A stretch of DNA of 64,000 nucleotides, taken from assembly GCF_900186965.1 (NCBI RefSeq), contig NZ_LT906457.1:1390501-1454500 (forward strand), read 5' to 3'. The notes under the pieces were generated by a model, which did not search any database, was not told the DNA's origin, and was given only the letters and a program-made list of their open reading frames with translations. This document shows, in pieces, positions 48,901 to 56,143 of the stretch (its first letter is position 1; each line of letters starts with the position of its first letter). The position numbers and the translations under genes are program-made. Source of the stretch: Legionella spiritensis. GTDB lineage: Bacteria; Pseudomonadota; Gammaproteobacteria; Legionellales; Legionellaceae.

Positions 48901-49351
48901 GACCAAGCGCGGTAAAAAACTCACCATTCTGACAATGGAAGATCGTCTGGCAAGACTCGATGTGGTTGTTTTTTCTGAAGTTTATGACGCCTTGTCGTTT
49001 GAAATTCAAAGCGGGAAAATTATCGTTGTGGAAGGTGAAATCAGTCATGACGACTACAGCGGAGGCATCAGAATGACCGCCGCGCAATTGTACACGGTTG
49101 AAGATGCCCGAAGCCGTTTTGCGAAATGTTTGACATTGGCGCTGGGGCCTGAAAACAGTAGCCTTTTGCCAACCCTGCAATCTATTTTCCAGGCGCATCA
49201 AGGCCAGTGTGTGGTCCAGATTCGATACGCCAATCAAAACGCCAGGGCCACGCTGAATCTGGCACAGGAATGGCAGGTTGCTCCCAGCGATGATTTGATT
49301 ACGCTCCTTGGCGATCTACTGGGTGAAAAAAAGGTATGGGTAAGCTATTAA
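45905..49351 (+). CDS. dnaE: DNA polymerase III alpha subunit DnaE
   Basis: This is the replicative polymerase subunit, 1148 residues, close to the 1160 of E. coli. It has the N-terminal PHP domain (FVHLRVHSEFSMIDG) and the polymerase motifs GPGRGSGAGSLVAYAL and MPDFDIDFCMEGRD (catalytic Asp pair). The third Asp lies in SQFDKDDVEAVGLVKFDFLG. Later parts are the tandem helix-hairpin-helix (YGLGAIKGVGESAIN) and the OB fold (KAWVCGLVLAVKRI). The next gene begins on the base after its stop. Confidence 0.97.
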   Translation: MQAEFVHLRVHSEFSMIDGMVRIKPLMSAVVERGMNAVAVTDFCNLFAAVKVFRAAINNGVKPILGADLPCHDPDNPEQIFSLLLLCQNEAGYRNLTCLISKAYQEGQHQGQPRVHLAWLEEYADGLIALSGGRKGLIGNALLAGDEETACSLAKHYATMFPNRFYLEIQRTGRRDESLYNERVVKLAEQLKLPLAATNDVCFIDREDFEAHEARVCIHDGYTLADPRRSPNYHANQYLRTASEMVELFKDLPQAIANTVEISRRCTVALNLGNNYLPSFPIPADLTIENYLSELSKTGLEERLAHIFRHQPANEIATARIPYDKRLQIELDVINSMGFPGYFLIVADFIQWAKQNGVPVGPGRGSGAGSLVAYALKITDLDPLQYELLFERFLNPERVSMPDFDIDFCMEGRDRVIEYVAEKYGRQSVSQIITFGTMAAKAVVRDVGRVLGHPYGFVDKIAKLIPFEIGITLKKALEDEEELKRRYDEEEEVRELIDLARKLEGITRNAGKHAGGVVIAPSRLTDFTAIYCEQGSTQIVSQFDKDDVEAVGLVKFDFLGLRTLTIIDWALQTVNRQKREAGEEIVDISLIPTDDSKTFDLLKSCQTTAVFQLESRGMKELIHRLQPDCFEDIIALVALFRPGPLQSGMVDDFIDRKHGRASVEYPHPDLEPILKPTYGVILYQEQVMQIAQVLANYTLGAADLLRRAMGKKKPEEMAKQRAIFVEGATGRGVEESVATHIFDLMEKFAGYGFNKSHSAAYALVAYQTAWLKAHYPAAFMAAVMSSDMDNTDKVVTFIGECAQMKLKVLPPAVNESLYQFTTRDEQTILYGLGAIKGVGESAINCIIDERKQVGKYQGLFNFCQRLDLRKVNRRVLEALIKSGAMDDWGVERSVIFASLEKALKLAEKQQQNQHSGQTDLFSLLDDSVNEEDYQTCPPWSDRQRLEGEKETLGLYLTGHPVDQYAVEFMAFMTPINQLNPSTSKKAWVCGLVLAVKRILTKRGKKLTILTMEDRLARLDVVVFSEVYDALSFEIQSGKIIVVEGEISHDDYSGGIRMTAAQLYTVEDARSRFAKCLTLALGPENSSLLPTLQSIFQAHQGQCVVQIRYANQNARATLNLAQEWQVAPSDDLITLLGDLLGEKKVWVSY

Positions 49352-50182
49352 ATGACCATGAACGATAGCTCAATCAACGATATGGAAGCACTGGTTCAAC
49401 AAACTGATCAGGCGTTATCCGGTGTCTCGAGCATTTTGGAGGCGGTGCTGGCCGATGCCGATAACCTCGATATGTCCGATGTGCCGCCGGAGTTTCAAAT
49501 CCATACCCTGCAGTACATTCTCCAGTTTCGGCTGGATATGCAAAACGTGCTGTCAAGACTCGTAAATCTGGAACAAACTTTGTTGCAGGTTTTAGGAATA
49601 GGGCCGCAATATTCTGCCACCGCCAATCTCGAACGTTTAGCCTTTGCTTTGGGCAATGAGGATTTGCATCAACTGTTGTATGCCTTGAATGAACTGGTCA
49701 GCTCCTTGCTTAAAATCGCATACCGCTACCGAAAAAATCATGAGCATACTTCAAAAACGGCGCATCGTGTCAGTACGGGATACAAAACCTTTTCCCGCGG
49801 GCTGCAAAAGGCCTCCGATCAGCAAAAAAAAGCGCTGGCGTTGCTTGAAAAACTCGGCAACCGCTTGGGAGAATTAAATAAAAGGGCGGCTATCGGCCCC
49901 ATATTTGATCACATTGCCGCGTTGCGCGGCCCTGTTTCCCAATTTTTTCAGGCCATCCAGCATGGTATGACGCTTTCCGCGCAGCTATATCAAAAAATGA
50001 ATGCCGGAAAGCAATTCGATCATCAGCTGAGTAAAATCCTGAAACAGGCGGAGCAGGTGTTACAACAAATCCCCGCCGCGGTTTCGCATCATCAACTCTT
50101 TACTCCTGTTAAAGCACACACCAATGAACGTTTGGAGAAACGGGCGGCTGAGAAACGGCTCGGACATTTTTTTGGACATTAA
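49352..50182 (+). CDS. Helical protein of unknown function coupled to dnaE
   Basis: The 276-residue product starts immediately after the dnaE stop codon (TAA then ATG), so it is very likely translated from the same message. It has no signal peptide or membrane segment. It is almost all helical with Gln/Leu-rich heptads (LEQTLLQVL, LLEKLGNRLGELNKRA, LKQAEQVLQQI), suggesting a coiled coil or helical bundle. I do not recognise the family. A second in-frame ATG (49358) is possible. Confidence 0.65.
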   Translation: MTMNDSSINDMEALVQQTDQALSGVSSILEAVLADADNLDMSDVPPEFQIHTLQYILQFRLDMQNVLSRLVNLEQTLLQVLGIGPQYSATANLERLAFALGNEDLHQLLYALNELVSSLLKIAYRYRKNHEHTSKTAHRVSTGYKTFSRGLQKASDQQKKALALLEKLGNRLGELNKRAAIGPIFDHIAALRGPVSQFFQAIQHGMTLSAQLYQKMNAGKQFDHQLSKILKQAEQVLQQIPAAVSHHQLFTPVKAHTNERLEKRAAEKRLGHFFGH

Positions 50183-50218
50183 GCGCAGATACCAGGCTTT
50201 GTCAACACTCATCTCAAC

Positions 50219-50452
50219 CGCAGGAGGAAAACAGGTGAGCGCTCAAGTGAAGTGAACGTTGTCCCGCATTTCGGCTCCGCCTTCATGACGGGCTACATGT
50301 TTTTTGTAAAAGAACCGTAGCCCGTAAGGAGGCCTGAGGCCGTATTGCGGGTTTCATGTCCCAATATTGCAGCAGGAGAACAGGTGTGCCCAAGTGAACA
50401 TTGTCCCGCATTTCGGCTTTGCCTCCATGACGGGCTACAGGAAACACTACAA
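50219..50452. repeat. Intergenic palindromic repeat cluster (A'-B-A')
   Basis: Reverse module A (50262-50295), the TTTTTTGTAAAAG link, module B (50316-50355) and a second reverse module A (50403-50438) lie in a row. The spacer CAGGAGGAAAACAGGTG through AAGTGAACGTTGTCCCGC (50221-50265) is repeated at 50372-50409, so the unit repeats with a period of about 141 bp. This is the fullest copy in the window. Confidence 0.85.
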
Positions 50453-50474
50453 AAAGGGGCAAAGCACCTGCTTT

Positions 50475-51575
50475 TTATCCGCCTGATTTAGGAGTGAAAA
50501 GATAACCCGCATCCTTGCTGCTTCCTTCCCCTTCAGGCCGCCGAGCCCTGAAAAACGGAAGAGTCAGCCAACCACCTTGTTTTTTCCCGGCAGGGGATGA
50601 TGCAGGAGAAGGATGACAATCCATACGCGTTTCCTCAGTCAACGATTCTTCCGGATATTCCTCTATTTCCTGTATGGATGTCGGTGTCGTTATCTCATCC
50701 GTTGTCCCGACAGAGATTTGTGATTTTTGTTTGAAGGTATCCTGATATTGGATGGTATTTTTTAAATAGCGCAATGTGTCATGATAGATTTCTTTTTTCT
50801 TTTCAGGCGTGTCTTCAATGCCTGTTCTTAAATCAGATAGAATCAACGCACTGAGTTCTACAGGCAGCGATGAAAACTGCCCACCGGTTCTAACGTCCTG
50901 GGCAATGGTGTCAGCGGCAATCATGGCTTGGTTTCGCTTGAGGATGGATTCGATAACGTCTTCTTCCTCTTTCGACAATTCGTAATCGTCTTTGTTAACA
51001 GTAATGTCAAGTGTGGTAAGACGGGTATTTTTTTTCAGTAACTCAAGAAATTCCGCTTTATATGCGACTTGGTAATCCAGCCATGTGGGATTAGGGGGAG
51101 CTTCTTTACCAAAAATTTCCCCTCCATTGATGGCCAGTTCCCGGAGGGAAGGGTTTTGTAATAAGGCAGCGACCGATTCAAAAGTAAGGCAGTTTGACCG
51201 TACATCCAATGCCTGAAGCGACGGCAGGGTTGCTAATGCTTTAACGCCGGTTCTTTCTATGCTACACCACTCAACGCGTAAGGCTTTGAGATTGTTCATC
51301 CTGGCGAGTTCATAAGCACCATCGTTACGCACACCAAAATTACGACTTAAATTCAGGTATTCAATGGTTTTAATTTCTGCTAACTGAGCGATTCCCTGTG
51401 CATGGATGCTATTGTGAGAGAGATCAACACCGATGATTTCCGGATTTTCTTGTAAATAGTCGCAAACAAGCGGAATATCATCGTCAGTAACGTCAAGCCT
51501 TGCAAGATCCAGGATTTTTACTTTTTTTTCCGTTTCAATCGTTTTCTTTTTAATTAAGTCTCTGGTTAATGGCAT
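50475..51575 (-). CDS. Leucine-rich-repeat protein with F-box-like motif, candidate Dot/Icm effector
   Basis: The 366-residue protein has five or six LRRs at about 18-150 (IIGVDLSHNSIHAQGI, IEYLNLSRNF, LQALDVRSNCL). A helical middle and then SSLPVELSALILSDL (about 235-249) follow; the latter looks like the first helix of an F-box. The C-terminal quarter is disordered, with a Glu-rich block (about 306-323, EIEEYPEESLTEE), a feature of Dot/Icm signals, then a basic/proline stretch. No signal peptide is present. AGGAG lies about 9 bases before the ATG. A near-consensus PmrA site upstream supports effector status, which remains inference. Confidence 0.72.
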   Translation of the reverse strand: MPLTRDLIKKKTIETEKKVKILDLARLDVTDDDIPLVCDYLQENPEIIGVDLSHNSIHAQGIAQLAEIKTIEYLNLSRNFGVRNDGAYELARMNNLKALRVEWCSIERTGVKALATLPSLQALDVRSNCLTFESVAALLQNPSLRELAINGGEIFGKEAPPNPTWLDYQVAYKAEFLELLKKNTRLTTLDITVNKDDYELSKEEEDVIESILKRNQAMIAADTIAQDVRTGGQFSSLPVELSALILSDLRTGIEDTPEKKKEIYHDTLRYLKNTIQYQDTFKQKSQISVGTTDEITTPTSIQEIEEYPEESLTEETRMDCHPSPASSPAGKKQGGWLTLPFFRARRPEGEGSSKDAGYLFTPKSGG

Positions 51576-51619
51576 GTATACGACTCCTGAATATTTAAAT
51601 CCACTAAATTTGCCCTATA

Positions 51620-51652
51620 ATTGTACATATAATAAATTAAGGCAATATTAAC
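51620..51652 (-). promoter_or_regulatory. Near-consensus PmrA box and -10 before the LRR gene
   Basis: The minus strand reads GTTAATATTGCCTTAATTTA from 51652 to 51633, matching the Legionella PmrA site cTTAATATTnncTTAATATT at all but three or four defined positions, with TTAA cores 11 bases apart. TACAAT at 51625-51620 is a possible -10, 27 bases from the start of the box. The ATG is about 45 bases further on. The consensus is quoted from memory. Confidence 0.65.
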
Positions 51653-51745
51653 CGATTAGTTTAAATAGTCGTCGCGCATTGGATGGGGTAATTTTGTTAA
51701 TGCCAGGGCCGTGCCGTCACGACACGGCCTGATAAAGAAGATTTT

Positions 51746-52177
51746 CTAAAAGGGTTTTTCCACGACCACAAAATCAACTTCTATTGTTTTTCCTGCCAGA
51801 GGATGGTTGAAATCAATCTTGGCGTTGTCCTGATCAACCGCAACTACGGTACCATTTATGGTCTGGTTATTTTCAGTGGGCGCAGATACCTTTGCCCCGG
51901 GTTCTCTTAACTGTTCAGGTAGATTGGAAACCGGAATTACTTGTACCGCTTCCTTGATAATATCTCCAAAAGCGTCCTCTTTTTTCAGCGTCAGGTTTTT
52001 ACGTTCACCAACCTGCATCGACGGCAGCAATTCTTCTATTCTCGGGAATATCTGGCTTTGGCCGGGAGTGACTTCTACAGGTTGCAGTGACTCGTTTTCG
52101 TTTGAGAAAAAAATTTCATTATTATCAGCATCACGAATGGTTAAACGTAAATAAACCGGTTGATTTTGCGCTGTCAT
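51746..52177 (-). CDS. FKBP-type peptidyl-prolyl isomerase (SlyD/FkpB-like)
   Basis: The 143-residue protein has the SlyD/FkpB layout: a split FKBP domain with an inserted flap (about 65-115) and the late motif DFNHPLAGKTIEVDFVVV. It would speed proline isomerisation and may act as a chaperone in the cytosol. It lacks the His-rich tail of SlyD, so it is closer to FkpB. AGGAG precedes the ATG. Confidence 0.88.
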   Translation of the reverse strand: MTAQNQPVYLRLTIRDADNNEIFFSNENESLQPVEVTPGQSQIFPRIEELLPSMQVGERKNLTLKKEDAFGDIIKEAVQVIPVSNLPEQLREPGAKVSAPTENNQTINGTVVAVDQDNAKIDFNHPLAGKTIEVDFVVVEKPF

Positions 52178-52483
52178 AAAACAAGCTCCTATGATTAATA
52201 TGAATAGATTGAAAGAAGAGAAATACCAGAAATTGCAATGATAAACTCAACCGAACCAACCCATCGTAACAAACCTTTTTTAAAATCTAAAGGCAGGCCG
52301 GAGCCTGGACTTGTTGATATTTGACAACGTGAAGCAAAAATGCGCCGAAGCATCCGGATCCAAAGTTTCATTAATGACCGCTCTGCTACTCACCACAACC
52401 GGCTGATTTTATCTCCACCATCCTCTTTTTTTGCCGACAGGCATACGATAACATGGAAGGTAAGCTGCTAATGGATTGTTATT
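52178..52483. other. Intergenic region, divergent promoters expected
   Basis: This 306-bp gap lies between two divergent genes. I see no open frame, repeat copy or RNA gene in it. A short inverted repeat, TTGT-x9-ACAA (52313-52329), is the only structure noted. Confidence 0.4.
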
Positions 52484-53077
52484 ATGATTAATTTTTACCG
52501 CAATATGATTTTAATTGTTCTTTGTGTCTTGTTTTCAGGTATTTTGTCGGCAGCAAATAAAAAAGAGAATTACTATCGCACTTTCTGGCTTCCTGTCTAT
52601 CATGGACAGCGTCTGGCCTACTGTTCCATGGATAGCAAAACATGCGGTATGGCCATGGCTACGCGTTATTGCCAATTGATGGGATATGAAAAGGCGGATC
52701 ATGAGATCATGGATCATAATGTCGGATTAACCAACTACCTTGGTTCTCCAGATCGTTGTGTGGGATGGCGGTGTAACGGTTTTAAAACCATTCGTTGCGT
52801 CGGGAATGTTTCGCGTAACCCGCCGCAATCCTATCATTATCAATTACGTCGTTTTGTCTATCCCCGTTTTAACCATTACCGGGTGGACTGGTGTTATGAT
52901 GGAGAAGCCGGTTGCGGACGGAAAGCCGCACATTCTTTTTGCAGGCGTATGGGCTATCTAAAGGCCAGACATTATTCCATAGAAAGAGAAATTTATGCTA
53001 CCAAAGCTATTGGTAATCAGAAATTATGCTTTGGTAAGGAATGCAATGCGTTTAGGGAAATAGATTGTTATCGCTAG
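52484..53077 (+). CDS. Secreted protein with two identical-pattern six-cysteine modules
   Basis: The 197-residue product has a signal peptide (about 1-24, ending LSAA). Module 1 has cysteines at 47, 54, 63, 92, 97 and 105; module 2 at 137, 144, 153, 182, 187 and 195. Every spacing is the same (7, 9, 29, 5, 8), an exact 90-residue shift. Shared residues include CG, a Cys before x2-MGY, and C-x2-G-x2/3-CN-x-F-x2-I-x-C. This is a clear tandem domain duplication, probably stabilised by three disulfides per module. I do not know a name for the domain. ATG 52505 is an alternative start. Confidence 0.75.
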   Translation: MINFYRNMILIVLCVLFSGILSAANKKENYYRTFWLPVYHGQRLAYCSMDSKTCGMAMATRYCQLMGYEKADHEIMDHNVGLTNYLGSPDRCVGWRCNGFKTIRCVGNVSRNPPQSYHYQLRRFVYPRFNHYRVDWCYDGEAGCGRKAAHSFCRRMGYLKARHYSIEREIYATKAIGNQKLCFGKECNAFREIDCYR

Positions 53078-53185
53078 CGGGAGAGGCGGCAGAGCAGCCA
53101 TTTTTTTATTTCGGGGGCTAGAGACCCTGAATAAACACGTTGACAAGTGATGTTTATGGCACAAGCAAAAAAAAATGCCATTTAT

Positions 53186-53215
53186 TTGACAGGTTAATGA
53201 TTGCTAACCAATACT
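53186..53215 (+). promoter_or_regulatory. Probable sigma-70 promoter of fleQ
   Basis: A perfect TTGACA (53186-53191) is followed after 18 bases by AATACT (53210-53215), 34 bases before the fleQ ATG. Confidence 0.55.
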
Positions 53216-53249
53216 CAATTATGAAGACGTAGACTTAAGGACAAGTATT

Positions 53250-54659
53250 ATGAGTGAAAATGAGATTGTTTTAGTCATTGACGATAATCTGGAACGACGT
53301 GAAAAATTGGGTACAATCCTTGATTTTATTGGTAAAAAATGTGAGCTAACCAGTTATAAGAATGCCGAGTCGATATCACTGACCAACTTGCTGACGGTGG
53401 TAGTAGGTGTTGCCGAGAATTATGAGGACAGTCTGGAGCTTATTCAGCAGCTGGCAAAAAACTCTGCAAATATTCCCTTTATTCTTGTCGGACCAGGCCC
53501 TGCGAAGCAATCCGCTAACTTTTCCAGAAATATTATCGCAACCATGCAGTTTCCATTCAGTTATTCCCAAATGCTGGAAACGCTTCATAAATGTCAGATT
53601 GTACTGGAAAGATCAGCGGTGATGCCGGCAGGCCATAATGATATGCAGCTGTTTCGCAGTCTGGTGGGTAGCAGTGAATCGATTCGTGAAGTAAGAAAAT
53701 TAATAGAACAGGTATCTGATACGGAAGCAAGCGTTCTGGTGCTTGGTGAATCCGGGACAGGAAAAGAAGTGGTTGCCCGTAATATCCACGCGCTGTCCTC
53801 TCGCGCCGGCAAGCCCTTCGTTCCGATTAATTGCGGCGCCATACCCAGCGAGTTGCTGGAAAGTGAACTGTTCGGACATGAGAAAGGGGCGTTTACCGGG
53901 GCAATTACGTCAAGACAAGGCCGCTTTGAATTGGCCAATGGCGGTACTCTTTTTCTGGATGAAATAGGCGATATGCCTTTAGCCATGCAAGTCAAATTAC
54001 TTCGAGTGCTGCAGGAACGTTGTTTTGAACGGGTGGGAAGTAATCGCAGCATTGATGTTGATGTTCGGATTATCGCCGCAACGCACCGCAACCTGGAACA
54101 GGCTATCAAAGAAGGTAAATTCCGGGAAGATCTTTTTTATCGTTTGAATGTGTTTCCTATTGATATGCCACCGCTGAGAGCGAGAAAGGAAGATATTCCC
54201 CTGTTATTGAACGAGTTGATTTCCAGGGTGGAAGGCGAGAAGAGACCGGGTGTCCGCTTGCTCCCTGGCGCGCTAGATGCGCTCAGCCATTATCATTGGC
54301 CGGGGAATGTCCGTGAACTGGCCAATTTGGTAGAGCGGCTTACCATTCTTTATCCCAATGGAATTGTGGACAGAAATGATCTTCCCAGGCGGTTTAAAGT
54401 AGACAACGCGCCCTCGGCTCATGGATTAATGAATAATGAGAGAGAAACATTACTGGGTATCGTCGGTCAGGAGCAAACCGGTTCTGATGGCATTGACCTG
54501 AAAGAGCATTTGGTTAAAACGGAGTTGGCTATCATTAGCCAGGCGCTTGATGAATCCGATTGGGTTGTTGCCCATGCCGCCAGTTACCTGAATATGCGCC
54601 GTACAACGCTGGTAGAAAAAATGCGTAAATATGGGCTGACGAGGCCGGAAAGAGCGTGA
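53250..54659 (+). CDS. fleQ: Sigma-54-dependent flagellar master regulator FleQ
   Basis: FleQ activates flagellar genes with RpoN. The 469-residue protein has a FleQ-type receiver-like domain (about 1-120) lacking the usual phospho-acceptor Asp (VVVGVAENYED in its place). The AAA+ domain has Walker A LGESGTGKEVVARNIH, the sigma-54 contact loop GAFTGAI and the Walker B region GTLFLDEIGDMP. A C-terminal Fis-type helix-turn-helix follows (AASYLNMRRTTLVEKMRKYG). It stands alone with its own promoter. Confidence 0.93.
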   Translation: MSENEIVLVIDDNLERREKLGTILDFIGKKCELTSYKNAESISLTNLLTVVVGVAENYEDSLELIQQLAKNSANIPFILVGPGPAKQSANFSRNIIATMQFPFSYSQMLETLHKCQIVLERSAVMPAGHNDMQLFRSLVGSSESIREVRKLIEQVSDTEASVLVLGESGTGKEVVARNIHALSSRAGKPFVPINCGAIPSELLESELFGHEKGAFTGAITSRQGRFELANGGTLFLDEIGDMPLAMQVKLLRVLQERCFERVGSNRSIDVDVRIIAATHRNLEQAIKEGKFREDLFYRLNVFPIDMPPLRARKEDIPLLLNELISRVEGEKRPGVRLLPGALDALSHYHWPGNVRELANLVERLTILYPNGIVDRNDLPRRFKVDNAPSAHGLMNNERETLLGIVGQEQTGSDGIDLKEHLVKTELAIISQALDESDWVVAHAASYLNMRRTTLVEKMRKYGLTRPERA

Positions 54660-54720
54660 CCGGGAAGATAATCCGGGGAGACAGGATGAATGATCTATTC
54701 GTTACTATTCAGGAAAGAAT

Positions 54721-56142
54721 ATGATTTTTGCTGTTTTTCAATTCAGGCCGTTGATAGTTGCTTTAATATGTTTTTTGCCGCAGGTATTGTTCGGCGATTC
54801 GGCTTCTGATTACAGTAAGTTAAATGATTATATCTTAAATTCACCTAAAATTTTACCAACACAAAATTTCTCGGAAAAAAAAGTGATCGCTGATGCGGTT
54901 ACCATTAATTCCACAATAATAAATAAACCGGTTTTTTATTCGAACACCAGATTTCTAAATAATGTTTCCATCAGTACAGCTTATGTTGAGGAGCCTTTAG
55001 ATATTCGACTATCCCATTTTAAAGGCAGCATTTATCTTGATAACCTTGTTACCCGCAAATCTGTAATTATCTCGTGGAATTTTTTTGAAAACAATGTAAA
55101 AACCTATCGAGCGATCTTGCAAAAAGCGGGCTTATTCAAAAGTAATCATTTTTTGGAGGAAGCCGTCTTTTATAAAATGAAATGCCTGGCAATATGTAAT
55201 TTCAGTTTAAGTAAATTCTACAAAACTGCTGATTTTACAGGTTCCACATTTGAAGGTAACGCCCGGTTTAATAGTGTCATTTTTAATGGTGACGTGTCTT
55301 TTGAAGGCGCTACCTTTAGCAAGAAGGTATCCTTTACGCGCTCAATATTTGATAAAAAAGTCAATTTTCACTTAGCCAATTTTAATGGTGGACTGGATCT
55401 TTCCAATGCGTCCTTCAAAAATTATGTCAATCTGAAAAATACCGCCATTGATGGTGTTTTAAATCTCAGCAATATCCAGGTCACTAAAGGAATTATTGAT
55501 CTTTCAACCATGATTTCCGCTAATCAAAAGAAAAAAATCCAGTTAAATATCATAGGTACGAATGTGAGTAAACTGCATTTACGTTATGATAATTTCAGCC
55601 TGTATTTTCCTCCGACAACCAGCTATCAACAGAAAGAGAGCACTTATACTGCCTTGATGCAGCATTTTAAAAAAAACGGTTTAACTCAAAGTTATGAGAG
55701 ACTTTATAAAGAATTTTATTCTATGAAGTATCAGCATCAAAATCAGTACCTAAGAGGAGTTCTTTCCGGGAATTTTTGGGATTACGGACTTAATCCGTCC
55801 AAAGCGTTGCAGTGGTTCGGGTTAATGTTTTTGTTGTTTACGATTATTAATGCCATGTTTTATTTAAAGTTAACCAAAGATTATTGCACTATCCCCTTTT
55901 TGGAAAAAGTAAACACCTCAAACGCGGAAGATCTTAATCCGGTAATGCGTTTCATCTATTTTTTGCCGCATGCTTTTATCTTGACGCTTTTTCTTTTTGG
56001 AGGAACTTTTCTAAAATTTGGCAATATTTCCTCGCTGGTGCAAAGCAGAAATCTTTTTATTATTACTTATTTGTTATTAATTACCATTACAGGTTATTTA
56101 TCACTGTTTTACATACTAGCCATCATTGTTAGGGGAGCTTAA
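54721..56142 (+). CDS. Pentapeptide-repeat-like membrane protein
   Basis: The 473-residue protein has a signal peptide (about 8-25) and a long pentapeptide-type beta-helix (about 140-260) with repeating A(D/N)F-type units such as ADFTGSTFEGNARF and VSFEGATFSKKVSF. Three or four C-terminal membrane segments follow (about 362-380, 415-433, 440-470). The arrangement suggests a periplasmic beta-helix tethered to the inner membrane. The codons are strongly AT-rich compared with the neighbours. It ends inside the ribosome site of the next gene, so they are probably one operon. Function unknown. Confidence 0.7.
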   Translation: MIFAVFQFRPLIVALICFLPQVLFGDSASDYSKLNDYILNSPKILPTQNFSEKKVIADAVTINSTIINKPVFYSNTRFLNNVSISTAYVEEPLDIRLSHFKGSIYLDNLVTRKSVIISWNFFENNVKTYRAILQKAGLFKSNHFLEEAVFYKMKCLAICNFSLSKFYKTADFTGSTFEGNARFNSVIFNGDVSFEGATFSKKVSFTRSIFDKKVNFHLANFNGGLDLSNASFKNYVNLKNTAIDGVLNLSNIQVTKGIIDLSTMISANQKKKIQLNIIGTNVSKLHLRYDNFSLYFPPTTSYQQKESTYTALMQHFKKNGLTQSYERLYKEFYSMKYQHQNQYLRGVLSGNFWDYGLNPSKALQWFGLMFLLFTIINAMFYLKLTKDYCTIPFLEKVNTSNAEDLNPVMRFIYFLPHAFILTLFLFGGTFLKFGNISSLVQSRNLFIITYLLLITITGYLSLFYILAIIVRGA

Positions 56143-56143
56143 A

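Noticed and set aside
53150-53185. TGGCAC near position 53157 as a sigma-54 promoter element for fleQ
   Set aside because: The matching TTGC element at the right distance is absent; a sigma-70 promoter closer to the gene is better.
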